From contig CM060107.1 in assembly GCA_030522415.1 (NCBI GenBank), positions 52,011,807-52,075,806 of the forward strand: a stretch of 64,000 nt of DNA, given 5' to 3'. Position 1 is the stretch's first letter, and every line of letters starts with the position of its first letter. The notes under the pieces were generated by a model. That model was not told the origin of the DNA, ran no database searches, and saw nothing but the letters and a program-made list of their open reading frames with translations. The stretch comes from Channallabes apus. Lineage: Eukaryota; Chordata; Actinopteri; Siluriformes; Clariidae. Positions 1 through 11,166 of the stretch are shown here, piece after piece. The position numbers and the translations under genes are program-made.

Positions 1-447
1 TTCCAGGGGAATAAACCCATACCTGTTCTCCCGGTGCAAAGTCTCGCCCCCGGCTGTGATTGTCATAAAAATGGCGCTGCTTAACACCGGCGGCCGCCAA
101 GTGTTTGCGCGCCAACTCATGAACACGAAACAATTTTTCCTTCAAAGAACAAAAATAATCCAACCCCGGCTTCGCAGAGTCCAGATGCGGAGGTGGTCCA
201 AACACAAGGTCCACGGGAGTGCGTAGCTCGCGGCCAAACATTGAAGCAGCTGGCGTTAGCTGCGATGACTCCTGCACTGCGGAGCCGTATGCCCATAGCA
301 CGAGGGGCAAATGTTCGTCCCAATCCCGTTCCCGATCACTGGTAAGCATGGCAAGTTGTGTGGTGAGCGTTCGATTAAATCGCTCCACGGGGCCGTCACT
401 TTGCGGATGAAGGGGCATGGTGCGGGTCTTCTTCACCCCGAACCGCG
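1..447 (-). pseudogene. Gypsy integrase, C-terminal part
   Basis: An open minus-strand frame carries the motif HPQSDGPVERFNRTL, which holds the last catalytic Glu of the integrase core. It is followed by the DERDWDEHLPLVLWAY-like helix and a linker ending in RDFAPGEQVWVYSPG, typical of the chromodomain-side C-terminus. The frame stays open to position 1. The H2C2 zinc finger and the first two catalytic Asp residues are absent: at about 440-450 the sequence jumps from the region just after RNase H directly into this block, which indicates an internal deletion. The product cannot be an active integrase. Confidence 0.85.
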
Positions 448-1010
448 GTATAATGTGGTCTCAGGCCCGCTTTAACCCTACCTAGTACTTGATGCAGAAC
501 CGGGTCATTCTCCTGCTCGGCAACGAGCTGCTCACTGTCCAGCTGTGGCACAGGCGACGCTACTGTGGATGGTGCCCTAGACTCGGCTGCATGACGGCTC
601 GGTATGCTGATCACCCTCGGGGGGTCCGGAGGATTTAATGGGGGAAATATTGCGGATCGGCGGTTTTGGAGATTGGTCCACGTCGCGACCGCACACGCGC
701 TCCTCCACCCGCGCGCAGTACTGACAGTGTGCTTCACTGCACAGCCGGCGAGACAAAAGTCGGTGTTAGCATGTAGCTTCCCGGCCCGGTGTTGGATAGT
801 GAAGCTGTAGTCTTGCAGCCGCTCGAGCCAACGCGCTAACTGCCCCTCGGGCTCTTTAAAATTGAGCAGCCAAACTAGCATTTTTAACGTGCAGTCATTA
901 ACCCGTGCAGCGGGCTGGCGATCATGGCAAAGTTTTTCACGAACCAGCGGTAGTAAGAGGCTAAGCCTAGGAAGGTGCGTAGCTACGACACATTTATCGG
1001 TTCGGGCCAA
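396..1010 (-). pseudogene. Gypsy RNase H remnant and linker
   Basis: The frame contains the end of a retroviral-type RNase H (FKEPEGQLARWLERLQDYSF, then the HRAGK motif at about 760-800). It continues through a linker ending in ENDPVLHQVLGRVKAGL, which normally precedes the integrase zinc finger. The RT thumb (LRTFLGLASYYRWFVKNFA, read in another frame at about 900-990) is joined abruptly to the RNase H end, so most of RNase H is deleted. A stop lies just before LRTFLG. Confidence 0.8.
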
Positions 1011-1814
1011 TTCTGTACTGCAGCGATTTTGGCTGGGTTGGTAGCAATCCCTTGGGCACTAATTATGTGACCCAGAAAAACGGTCTCTTGCCGCAACAGC
1101 TGGCACTTTTTAGGATTGAGCTGCAAATTCGCCCGCCGGATAGTCAGAAATACCTCCCGTAGGTTAGCTAGCGCAATCTCAAACTCCTTGCCGTGCACCA
1201 GTAAGTCATCCAGGTAAACGACTCAATGGTTGCGAGGAATATCCACCAGCACTTTTTCCATCAACCGTTCGAACGTAGCCGGGGCGTTACATAGGCCGAA
1301 AGGCATACGCCGAAATTGCCATAGCCCTTGCCTGATCGAGAACGCGGTTTTGGGTCGGTCTTCCGGAGCGAGCTTTACTTGCCAGTAACCGCTACGCAGA
1401 TCCAACATGCTAAACCAAGCCGAGCCCGCGACATCTATCCGCGTCATCTATCCGCGGCAACGGATACGAGTCCTTCCGAGTTACTGCGTTTAAGCGCCGG
1501 TAATCAACACAAAAACATCAGGAATCGTCCGGAATTGATCATGGTCCGGACGTTGGCTCAATGACGCCTGCGTCGGCCATCTCACACAGCTTCTGTTCGG
1601 CAACAGCCCGTTTAGCTAGTGGAAGGCGTCTTGGATGCAACCGAACAGGTGCTGCGTTCCCCGTATCTATCATGTGCTGCACCAAATTGGTATGTGTGCA
1701 ATCTCGCTCATCTACCGCGAAAACATCCGCGAATTCATTAAGGAACAATCTATAAGTGTCGGTCTGTGTTGAATTCAACCCCGCGCTGCTACGCTTCAAA
1801 AGCTCGTTTAGCAC
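983..1814 (-). pseudogene. Gypsy reverse transcriptase, frameshifted
   Basis: Three minus-strand segments together make a Ty3-type RT. 1539-1814 has the N-terminal substrate-binding region with the RLPLAKR and MADAGVIEPTSGP motifs. 1223-1447 has [15 protein letters not shown] and the FGLCNAPATFERLM box. 983-1198 has LNPKKCQLL and FLGHIIS. The YVDD-equivalent region falls at the broken junction near 1210-1225. The segments lie in different frames, so the gene is inactivated. Confidence 0.85.
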
Positions 1815-1859
1815 ACTCGTTCGGCGCGACCTCCGGAAGTTCCGCCCACCGGGTGTGTA

Positions 1860-2267
1860 TTACTTTTTCATGCAGCTGTGGTTTACAGTAGGTGTTAGCA
1901 ACCTAGCTACGCCGAAGTCCCCACGCAGAGTCCCATCCGTTAAGTTGAGCACCGCACCCCACCTTTCTAAAATGTCCAATCCCAATATACATCTCTCCTC
2001 AATGTTCCCCAGCAAAAAGTCATGAACATAACTGCGCTCACCTATGTTGACACACACCGTGCAACGAGCCCATATCTTCAGGTAGCTCCCAGACACGGTG
2101 CGGATGCTGAAGGCTGGATCAGGCAGGCGGCAAACGCGCTCGCTTTGTCCCAATAATCCAGCATGCAGTAACGAAAAAGTGGAGCCGGTGTTTACGAGCG
2201 CCCGCAGCAGCACGCCGTCCAGCATACAGTCCACGTAAACCCCAGCGCAATTTCCCACATTTCTCAA
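1860..2267 (-). pseudogene. Gypsy aspartic protease with altered active site
   Basis: A 135-codon open frame matches a retropepsin-like domain: a flap region, then ILGLDILERWGAVLNL, which corresponds to the conserved ILG-D helix of gypsy proteases. The active-site triplet that is D-T/S-G in the family reads N-T-G here (ALVNTGSTFSLLH), so the catalytic Asp is lost. The rest of the element is also broken, so this is most simply neutral decay. Confidence 0.8.
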
Positions 2268-2520
2268 ACGGAAGTTGAATCCACACGTTGGGGGAACAGG
2301 GACGGCTGCTGGGGTACGCTGTCCTCGGCGCCTCAGGTTGCGGAACCTCGGAGGCTTGCTCGTGGCCTAGCCGTGACGGGTAGCCCTGTCCACGGCTAGG
2401 TTCTCCTACCGAGCCCCCGAGCGGCAGAAGGTAGGTCGGCTCTTTCGCCGCGATGTTCGACTATGATGGGTTCAGCACGCTCAGCCTCATGCAGTGCCTC
2501 GGCAAGACACACAGAGAAAG

Positions 2521-2784
2521 CACGCACGCACACACACACATATATACAAGTCAAGCACACATACACACATACCCTCGCATGGCCGTAGCCACTTAACTGA
2601 AACCACTTCCCTAACAGGGTGAACACTTAACACAACTCTGGCCCAAAACCAGCAGTCGCATGTTGAAGCCCACGTACATGTCTGTCTTTCTACATACATA
2701 CAGCAGCTTTCTGTATGGCAGAACTCTCTGTCTCACCTATTAAAACAAAGAAATCACATTCTGTAAAGTACAGTGGAGTATCTT
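2521..2784. other. CA-rich simple sequence, no gene seen
   Basis: Imperfect CACACA/CACATA runs (about 2525-2580) are followed by unremarkable sequence. Short open frames here are low complexity and match nothing I recognise. Confidence 0.5.
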
Positions 2785-3320
2785 TGTCACGGACACGCCA
2801 GGATCCACCCCAATAAACACTCCCGAATTCTAATCACACACACCTGAACCTCATCACCAACACATACAAATATACCTCACTTTCCTTCACTCAGTGTCTG
2901 GTCTATACGGACAAGGACTCCATGATTCACCTTTGCCAAGTGATCATCCCACGTTGTGTCTCCTCGTCTCCCCGGTCTTCGTGTCCTGTTTACCACTTCC
3001 ACTGTTCCTGATCTTCCGCCCACCAGCTCCAGCGTTGTCCCACTCCGTGTCTCCAGCTCTACAGTCTCCTCGGCACTCCGTGTCCTGTTGACCAGTTCCA
3101 CTGTTTCTGATCCCACGCTGTGTCTCCTCGTCTCCCCAGCCTCCGTGTTCTACTACTTTTTCCACCGTTCCTGATCATCCATCCACCAGCTCCAACTCCA
3201 TATCAGATAAGACTCTACGGTTCACTCTCTTTATCCACATCTCTTCCAAAACTGTTTATATTCATTGTAAATAAAAGCACCCATTCAGGTTTTCTATATT
3301 CCTGTCTGTGGAATACCTGG
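2785..3320 (+). repeat. Possible LTR fragment with internal tandem duplication
   Basis: The block starts TGTCACGG and carries an AATAAA signal at about 3270 in a GTAAATAAAAGC context, resembling a teleost gypsy LTR in plus orientation. Positions 2940-3190 contain two imperfect copies (about 170 bp apart) of a CTCCTCGTCTCCCC...TTCCTGAT motif. No second LTR, primer site or TSD could be found and the right end is arbitrary. Short ORFs here come from the tandem copies. Confidence 0.35.
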
Positions 3321-4500
3321 AGTAATGGAGTAGATCGGATTAAGATTTAGTTGTGTCTTAAAATTCTCTTACACCACTTTAACGCTGTTATGTTATGCTG
3401 TAATATATATGAATTAATTTAACATGGTGTTAATTCATTTGAATTGTCGACATCAGGATTTCTTAAACTGAATATTCAATGGTTCAGGTTCGGATCCAAT
3501 TTCCATTCAAGGTCAAATGTCTGGAACCACTGGTGATAAACCTATGATTTTTATTAAACTTTCACTTACAAGCAGCGTACATTCACTTTTATTGCATTTT
3601 TAGTGGAAAACATTGTCCTGTTTGACTGCAATCGGAAGCTTAAACCAAAGCGAATCTAATGTTAAAGCAACTTACTGTAAATGTCAGAAAGATTGAAAAC
3701 ATATTATTGTAAAACACGTTAGTGTAAAACTAATGTCACTGTTTGCCTGTAAATTTTGGCTTGTGAACGTAAACAGCTCCAACTTTAACATTAAAAAGTT
3801 TACAGGTGTTTTTTTTTTTTTTAAGGTAACTACAAGAAAAAGTTCCTAATTGAGGATGCCTAAACAAATTAAATAATTTGATATAATATTTATATAGAGT
3901 AAATAACTCTGAGCCAACTTGCACTTCATTCAAATGACACACATTTAAACTTGTGGAATGTTCCAGTTTCCTCCAGATTAGTTTTTTCAGCCACTAAAAC
4001 TCATGAATGAGTGAATATAAGGAGATTTACGGTCATGTCAAATAGAAAATATTTCACTGCCAGTGTTCCGGTGCTACACTCTGTGTGAGGATTAAAACAC
4101 TCAGTATGGTGGAGTTACAGGAAAATAATCAGCAACAATGTGGTGAGATGGAACAGATACCAAAACACCACGTCCCAAAGAGATTTATTACTCGGATACA
4201 ATACATGAAGGATGTGTCAATACTTTATGCTGTATATAGATGTAAATACTCAGTTTTTGACAATTTGTTTTGGACAGAATACAGCTTAGAAAAAAACATT
4301 GTAAATGTGCCTCAATAAATCACCAAGTGTTGTTTTATTATTAAAGGCAGGAGCACATTGCATTAAAAAAAAAAAAAAAAGGAAAAAGAGTTGTTCTGTC
4401 TAATATTTACACATTTACATTTAGTACATTCAGGTCGTCAGCTGACGTCACTTTTATGGCCACATAACGTTGCTGAGCCTCGACCGCTAGAGGCTTGTAC
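3321..4500. other. AT-rich stretch, no gene seen
   Basis: The sequence is AT-rich with short A and T runs (about 3810 and 4365). Open frames are under 100 codons and show no family signature or splice context I could support. Confidence 0.5.
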
Positions 4501-4745
4501 ACTGGACACTATGCATGATGGGTACAACGCTCCATGCTCTCCCCTTCTTCCCCTGACACACCCATCTCTCTGGCATGGGCTCAATCTGGACTCATCAGAT
4601 CACATGACTTTTTTCCCCCCATCGATCCAAACTCCAATCTTTATCCTCGCTAGAGAACTGAAGCTTTTCTTCTAATGAGTTTCACTAACTAGTGGTTTTC
4701 TTATGGACACAGGAAAAGAAACTTTTGTTAAATGTATACGCATGG
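4500..4745 (-). mobile_element. Tc1/mariner-like fragment
   Basis: The plus strand has GGACTCATCAGATCACATGA followed by TCCAATCTTTATCC and GTGGTTTTCTTATGG. This is the reverse complement of the stretch around the first catalytic Asp and the downstream segment common in degenerate fish Tc1-like transposases. It is short and has no terminal repeats. The call rests on motif resemblance only. Confidence 0.4.
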
Positions 4746-4779
4746 AAGTGACACTGAATCAAATGGAAACGGATGAGAT

Positions 4780-5335
4780 TAGTTAATAAAAATATTTAAT
4801 CATTCTAATGTTTGTGCATCAATAATCACTGGCAGTAAAAGTGAACTGTAGGAGAAAATCGTGCATGTTTACTTTTAAATGACTTTATGACCTACAGTGG
4901 TGTTTAAAACACAAGCTGATCACACTGAAGACCAGACTGATGGATTAATGCAGTAAAGAGAGAGAAGTTCAGCAGAACACAAGAGCACTGATCTGATCAC
5001 ATGCAGAGATTTAGAGGCGGACTGTACAGTGTACATCAGTGTGGAGAGATACACTGCCGCAATCTCCTGCTTTAACTCATCATGTGAATTAAATGGGTTT
5101 AGTCCAAATCTTAGTAATGAAAGATTTAATAATATAAAACTCTCCTGTTTTGTGAGCGAAAAGTTTCATCAGTGTTAAAGAATATTTTAACAATAATAAA
5201 TATTTTACTGCAGATTTCACAGACTGATTCAGATCTCACTAACAGTTCTCATGTTTCTCTGTACGACTGTGTTCTGTATGAAAATGTAGAATAAGACAAC
5301 AAACCGCAGTGAGCTTTTCAGATTTTATTATTTAT
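4780..5335. repeat. Receptor-flank block, copy A
   Basis: This block recurs at 40860-41245 (copy B) and 44000-44530 (copy C), each time just 3' of an Ig-receptor unit on the minus strand. It therefore marks the tandem duplication unit. All copies share the run from GATCACATGCAGAGATTTAG through ACACTGCCGCAATCTC. The plus-strand frame that is open in copy B is interrupted by a stop here after about 60 codons. Confidence 0.75.
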
Positions 5336-5584
5336 ATATGAAAAATCACAAAAACTTAAAGCGGATGATAAAAATGCAGTTTACTCTATCGAAAGCTGTA
5401 AGCTTTCATAATTATTTTTACAGATGTTTATAGACCTATAAGAGTCACATGATACACACACAGTGTCAGCAGAGAGATTAAAGCAGGAGATCAAACTGCT
5501 GCTTCAAAGATCTAAACATAATGCAGAATATTACAACATAATAAACAATAATGTAAAGATGAATGTGGGAGTAAAAAAGCATTG

Positions 5585-5625
5585 TTATTTATTATTAATA
5601 TACAAAGATCTTAAGTTATAATACC

Positions 5626-5702
<77 letters not shown>

Positions 5703-5776
5703 CAGAGATTTGATGCAGGTATAAACTGTAGTATCTCTATAAAGGTGTAAATTACAGTTGTGTAGATCAAATCCTC
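5585..5776 (-). pseudogene. Unit 1 terminal exon with overlapping ITIM-like motifs
   Basis: The acceptor CATCTGCAG precedes GAGGAT. The frame starts EDLIYTTVIYTFIEI, giving two overlapping (V/L)xYxx(V/I) motifs, LIYTTV and VIYTFI, as in immunoreceptor tyrosine-based inhibitory motifs. The same frame then runs into the GA and TG microsatellite, encoding Ser-Leu and about 13 His-Thr repeats, and stops at 5585. The equivalent exon of unit 2 (42086-42196) lacks the microsatellite. The parent gene is broken, so expression is doubtful. Confidence 0.6.
5627..5708. repeat. (TG)n(GA)n microsatellite
   Basis: About 29 TG dinucleotides are followed by about 11 GA dinucleotides. The tract lies inside the reading frame of the unit 1 terminal exon. 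Confidence 0.97.
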
Positions 5777-5853
5777 CTGCAGATGGAGAACATAAACAAC
5801 ATGTTATTACACACACATGGGCAAACACAAACACAAATCTCATGTGTATTCAC

Positions 5854-5916
5854 CTGGTCCTCCATCTGTGTCTCCTCTCCTGTTTCCTCATCATCAGTCT
5901 CTGTCTGTCCTCGTCT
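5854..5916 (-). pseudogene. Unit 1 cytoplasmic exon
   Basis: A 63-bp exon has acceptor TTCTGTACAG and donor GTGAATAC. In the frame that joins phase 0 to the tyrosine exon it encodes RRGQTETDDEETGEETQM and more, an acidic juxtamembrane tail. It is paralogous to 42305-42372 in unit 2, where the second Arg codon (CGA) is TGA. The transmembrane exon that should precede it is missing from this unit. Confidence 0.6.
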
Positions 5917-6849
5917 CTGTACAGAATGAAAGCAGTAGTGCACCTGCACATCCCAAATATATAATAAATCACTTGTTCTGATACGTTATTGTACATGTTA
6001 CTATACGTTATCGTTTCCATAGAAACAGTTTCTAAAATTCACATTTAGTCTAAGCCTAACTTTAAGCGTTACTGTTTAACTGACTAACCATCTGGGCCCG
6101 GTTTCTCGAAAGCTTCTTATCGCTAAGTAGTTCTTAAGTTGTACCTTAACCTCTCTCTTAACTTTATGGCGCATTTCCCGAAACGTTCTTACGCTAAGTT
6201 CGTAAGGTTATTCTGGACCAACCTTAACTCATACTTAGCGTAGTTTCAGCTCTAGACGCTAGTCGCCGCCACTGAGCAGCAGTCTTTATAAATCAGCGGT
6301 GTATGCAAACATTATGGCACGTTATCAAATTCGTATTAATGATGGAATATACTGTAGACCTGTTTAAGAATTTTATTTAATTTGATATCAGAACTAATAG
6401 AGTGACTTTTAATTAGCCTATTTCATAATGTGACTAACGCATTAAAATTGGCAATCACTTTGAATATTAAATAGGTGGCGAACAATTTGGCAGCGTGCGT
6501 GGTGTTGTGTTAAACTGAAGACGGCGCGGTCCGTGGAGCCGTGTGGGTCATGTACATTTGTCCTTTAGACAAAACTTCAGCCCTTTTCATATTTTCCCCG
6601 TGGTCGTTATTTAAAAAAATATTTAAAAGTTTTGCCTTCCAACGCAATAGATTATGGAGCTTCTTGACCTGCTCAGACCTGCACGTGCCAGACCAACGCG
6701 TCGTACTTACACTGCCCGTCCCGATGTCCAGCTGCTCGCTGCTTTTTGTTTAAAATATGTTTCATTGATCATTAGCCATTATCCATGACTTTATGGGTTT
6801 TTCTTTTGACACGTTTTATTTTTATGAAATTTGATTTATTAATTCCCCT

Positions 6850-9172
6850 TTATCTCTAAGATTCTGGAAAAGATAGTAGCGGAGCAGCTATGCTCATATC
6901 TACATAGAAATGGCATACATGAACTGTATCAGTCAGGATTTAGGCCTCATCACAGCACAGAAACAGCACTTGTTAAAGTAGTAAATGACCTCCTATTGGC
7001 CTCTGATCAGGGTTGCGTAACTATGCTTGTATTACTCGACCTCAGTGCAGCTTTTGACACCATTGATCATGCTATTCTTCTTCACAGATTAGAAAATGTA
7101 GTAGGAATTAAGGGTACAGCCCTCTCCTGGCTCAGATCCTATTTGACCGATCGTTATCAGTATGTAGACTTAAATGGTATTCTGCATGTTCTCTAGTGGA
7201 GTTTGGCGTTCCGCAGGGTTCAGTTTTAGGCCCACTGCTTTTTTCCCTTTACATGCTTCCTCTGGGCAACATAATCCGTAAGCATGGTATTAGTTTTCAT
7301 TGTTATGCTGACGACACACAGCTATACGTCTCAACAAAACCTGATGAGAAAAACCATCTTACTAAAGTTGAGCAATGTGTGCAGGACATAAGAAATTGGA
7401 TGCTAATTAACTTCCTTCTGCTTAATCCGGATAAGACAGAAGTTCTAGTCATAGGATCGCATACAGCTAGAAGTAAAATCTTAGATCACACCGTAACTTT
7501 AGATGGCCTTTCTGTTCCATCAAGTGCAACAGTAAAAGACCTCAGCGTGATTATAGATTCCAGCCTTTCATTTGAAGCTCATGTAGATAATATCACCAGG
7601 ATAGCATTCTTTCACCTCAGAAATATTGCCAAGATAAGAAATATATTGTCGCTAAATGATGCAGAAAAACTAGTTCATGCTTTTATCACTTCTAGGTTGG
7701 ACACTTGTAATGCCTTACTGTCTGGTTGTTCAGTTAGGTGCATAAACAAGTTTCAGCTAGTCCAGAATGCAGCAGCGAGAGTCCTCACTAGAACCAGAAG
7801 ATATGAGCACATCACCCCTATCCTATCTTCACCACATTGGCTCCCTGTGAAATTTCGCATTGATTTTAAAATACTACTCTTGACATATAAAGCATTAAAT
7901 GGTCTCGCGCCGCAGTATCTGAGCGAACTGCTAGTGTCTTACGATCCGCCACGCCTACTTCGGTCAAAGGATGCAGGCTGCTTGTCAGTACCACATATTA
8001 TGAAAACTACAGCTGGGGCAGAGCTTTTTCTTACAAAGCCCCAAGATTATGGAATAGTCTTCCAAATAGTGTTCGGGACTCAGACAGAGTCTCAGTGTTT
8101 AAGTCTAGGCTCAAAACCTATTTATTTAGCCAAGCATTTTTATAAATAGATTTGCCATAAGGTAAAGGAGCAGATCTGGGGGACTCATGGACGTAGAGTA
8201 TTATGGTGAACTGGTATGTTTAGATGCTGTCTTCCTCAGTCTCATTTGATCACTCAGGTTTGTTGACGGTGAGGTGATTGTTTGCTTTACATCTCAGGGA
8301 GCCCTCATGTTTGTGTTTCCTTCTGGCTCTCCCTTTTAGTTATGCTGTCATAGTTAGTCCTGCCGGAGTCCCTGCTTGCACTCTACAGTAAATATACATT
8401 CACATTATACATTATGTGACTGTGACCATACCTAATTGCAATCTCTCCTCCTCTTCTCTTTCTCCACCTCTTTCTCTTTCCTCTCTCCCCCTGTCTCCCC
8501 CTTTCACTCTTTCTCTCTCTCTCTCTCTCTGTCGAGCTACACATGTCGTTCCTGAGCTGCCAGTGATCCAGACTCCCTCTGCCCTCCGGACCTGTCTGAT
8601 CCATCCTGGTGCCCCGTTTCTGGTTGGAGGTCTCGTCGCATGGATGCCCCGTGTGTCTCTTTGGGATGCGTCTGGTGTCTGGGGATGATTCTATCTACTT
8701 AGAAGATGGTTCTGGCCTCGACTGGTGTTGGCAGCTGTTTCTCTGAGGACTTGACAATTCGATAGTTCAGGACTGGAACTTTCTACAAGTCTATCTGAGT
8801 CTCCAATAACTACTGGACTCCATTTTACATCAACTATTATAACATCAATTAACATCAACTATTATAGCTGAACCTAACACTTAACTCTGTATAAATGCAG
8901 ATAATTTCCTGCTATCTATTTCACCCAGATGAGGATGGGTTCCCTGTTGAGTCTGGTTCCTCTCAAGGTTTCTTCCTATTACCATCTCAGGGAGTTTTTC
9001 CTTGCCACTGTCGCCCTCGGGCTTGCTCACCAGGGACTATCTGAACATTTTGATTCATACACATTCACATTCCATACAAACTTAAATAATTCTTTTGATT
9101 GTGTAAAGCTGTTTTGAGACAATGTCAATTGTTAAAAACGCTATACAAATAAAACTGAATTGAATTGAATTT
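6850..9172 (+). mobile_element. L2-type LINE, 5'-truncated
   Basis: The reading begins inside RT (ILEKIVAEQL, QSGFRPHHSTETALVKVV, LLDLSAAFDTIDH) and has one break at about 7196 before [16 protein letters not shown]. It ends after a long 3' UTR with TTGTTAAAAACGCTATACAA and a GAATTGAATTG tail. The tail and RT are those of the fish L2/CR1 group. The endonuclease part is missing. It sits inside the Harbinger-like element. Confidence 0.88.
6865..8149 (+). pseudogene. L2 reverse transcriptase, one frame break
   Basis: RT palm motifs are present: AAFDTIDHAILLHRL at about 7050, the catalytic YADD at 7304-7315, and the [10 protein letters not shown] box at about 7430. A stop/frame change at 7194-7196 separates fingers from palm. 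The C-terminal domain includes [20 protein letters not shown], characteristic of L2-like LINEs. Without the endonuclease and with a break, it is inactive. Confidence 0.85.
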
Positions 9173-9300
9173 AGTTAAATGAGAAAATAACCTTGTGAGA
9201 TTCAAACCCCGCATCCATTCATTTTTCTGGGTGATTGTATTGTTTAATAACCCTACAGTATTCACTTATGCGGTTTGACTCGCTGTGAGATGTGGTGTTA

Positions 9301-9727
9301 TACCCCTCTCACCTGCACGGTCTCGCGCTGTGGCCGTAGGCTTGATCATGATTCACCCCGAGTTTTTGCGCTGTGATTACGTTTCCATCTTTCCGCATGA
9401 AAAAATAAACGTTTAATTTTTTGCTGGTCCTCGCGGAAGCTTGCAGACCTTGTAGAACTTCGCGGAATGTTAAAGGAATGTCGCGGGCAATCGCGGCAGC
9501 TCACGGAGATGAGTCAGGCCACATAGGTGAGAGAGGGGTATTAGGCACCGTGATTTGCCTCGAGTGACCAGCGCCCGACGGTCCGCGAAGATCTGCAAGG
9601 TCCGCGAGCTTCCACATGTTAAACATGTTTTTTTTTGCGTGGTAAAATGGAAACGTAATAACAGCACCAAAACTCGCGCCAAATCATGATGAACCGCACT
9701 TACGGCCCCGCGTGTGAGATAAGGGTA
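9301..9727. mobile_element. MITE, Harbinger-type target TTA
   Basis: Imperfect TIRs TACCCCTCTCACCTG and (right end, reversed) TACCCTTATCTCACA are flanked by TTA on both sides (9298-9300, 9728-9730). At about 430 bp with no ORF, it fits a miniature PIF/Harbinger-type element. CpG-rich segments CTCGCGG and CGCGAAGATC form inner inverted matches. Confidence 0.6.
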
Positions 9728-10409
9728 TTAAACCTCCACTCTGTCATCTCATCGTATTCATTCCATAAGTGCGCTATACAACCCCAACAACTGACACTTC
9801 ACATTGTTTCTGAAGCTGGTGAAGAGTGTTATCAGCTGTTTGTCCATCAACTATGATTGGATACCCGGTTCGTTTCACGGCCACATGTTACATGAAAATA
9901 TTAGCGATATTAATTAATTAATTAAAATTAATTTATATATTTGTCTATTATGGCATGTTATTGTTAAGTTAACCCATGTCAAAATAAACGCTATTAAAAG
10001 AATTTAGTGCAATGTTTAATTTGCATAGAAAGTGCCGTCTTTAAAAGTCATGCAAAAGGAGTGAAAAATCGATTCCTGAGCAACCGATGTCCGCTAATTC
10101 AGGACCTTCACTGTAGACAGCGCCGCGTAACGTTGGACGTAAGAGGCAGGGACTTAAGAAGACTGCTAAGAGACAGTTCGAGAAATACCCTTAGAAAAGT
10201 TATCACTTAACGTAAGATATATCTTAAGAGTCTACTTAGCCCGCGAATAGTGTGCGTTATCGAGAAACCGGGCCCTGGACTATTATGGATTACACAAATA
10301 TGTTGATGAAAAGCAGTTTTGAGAGAATATTCTGCTTTGGTAAATGTCAAAGCAACAAATTTAAAAATAAAGAAATGCACAGAAGTGAATGTGCTGTACT
10401 GATCATTAC

Positions 10410-10478
10410 CTTTTTCAGAAGATGTTTCAGTGTGTGCAGTTGTTTTGTCATTAATCACTGGGGTTTGTGTTGTGACAC
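10410..10478 (-). pseudogene. Unit 1 stalk exon B
   Basis: A 69-bp phase 1-1 exon has acceptor CACTTCCTGTAG and donor GTAATGATC. It encodes a Thr-rich linker, [20 protein letters not shown], probably an O-glycosylated stalk. Near-identical exons exist at 42976-43044 and 52544-52612. The upstream stalk exon A (about 10589) keeps only its 3' end (SPNPKP with its donor) and is truncated. Confidence 0.7.
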
Positions 10479-10857
10479 CTACAGGAAGTGAAAGACCAGA
10501 CAAAGTTAGTATTCAAGCTGTGAGCTGATATTCTAATGTATTGACAAAGACTTTACATTCTGGTGTGTATCAGTGGTGTGTGAGGTACCTGGTTTAGGAT
10601 TAGGTGAAGCTGGTATGAAGGTCAAAACACAGAGTTCATAATCACAAACACAGACAAGGTAAAAACACAAAGTATAAACATTTTACATCTGATTATTACA
10701 GTACATTTTAGTTTATGGTACATATTCTGGTGGTCAGATTTGCTAAATGTTTCACATCATTTTATTACACAGTATTTTTTTTATTTCTAATATGCTCCTG
10801 TACATAGAGTATTGTAGTGAGCTTTACATGTGATTTATATTCAGAAAGTAATTTTAC

Positions 10858-11166
10858 CTTTTACTGTAAGTTTAACACTTGCATCCGTACCATTGATGCT
10901 ACAAGCGTAATGTCCTCCATCCTCTACAGTCAGGTGTGATATGAGTAGAGAGAGATTTCCTGGATGATGAACATTAAAGAGCTGAACTCTGTGTGTGTAG
11001 CGATTCGTCTCGTCCGTTGGGAAGATTTCTTTGAAATCAGATCGTTTAAAAATTATCCATGTGAAAGTGTGTGGTTTGGCTTGTAGATGAGAGCAGGAGC
11101 AGGGCAGAAGGACAGACTGTCCCACGTATCCAGTCACACTCACTGTCTGCTGATTCAGTGTACAAC
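10858..11166 (-). pseudogene. Unit 1 Ig exon 2, intact
   Basis: A 309-bp phase 1-1 exon has acceptor CATTCTTCAG and donor GTAAAATTAC. It encodes one V-type Ig domain: [18 protein letters not shown]-strand Cys in VLLPCSC, core Trp in [22 protein letters not shown] and the F-strand Cys in HYACSI. N-glycosylation sites are NLS and possibly NGT. The exon is open, but its neighbours are destroyed, so it is scored as part of a pseudogene. It is the paralogue of 53088-53399. Confidence 0.8.

Larger units (their letters stand above)
1..2520 (-). mobile_element. Ty3/gypsy retrotransposon remnant, internally deleted
   Basis: Minus-strand reading gives, in order from 2.5 kb down to 1, a gag tail, aspartic protease, reverse transcriptase (RT), a shortened RNase H and the C-terminal half of an integrase. 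This is the Ty3/gypsy pol order. The frame is broken by stops and shifts near 1000, 1210 and 1450-1540, and pieces of RNase H and integrase are missing, so the copy is dead. Its left end lies outside the window and no LTR was found here. The right boundary is approximate; recognisable gag tail ends near 2510, where CA-rich simple sequence begins. Confidence 0.9.
6095..10274. mobile_element. PIF/Harbinger-like element with nested insertions
   Basis: Perfect 15-bp terminal inverted repeats (TIRs) GGCCCGGTTTCTCGA are flanked by a 3-bp duplication CTG (6092-6094 and 10275-10277). The paralogous intron of unit 2 has an uninterrupted CATCTGGATTATTATT, which is the empty site. CWG duplications are known for some Harbinger families, hence the assignment. 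No transposase is visible; about 1.4 kb is native and the rest is an L2 element plus a MITE. Subterminal CTTAAG/TCTTAAG motifs occur at both ends. Confidence 0.75.

Noticed and set aside
2877..3350. Small Ser/Thr/Pro-rich ORFs on both strands
   Set aside because: Explained by an imperfect 170-bp tandem duplication in a probable LTR; no conserved frame.
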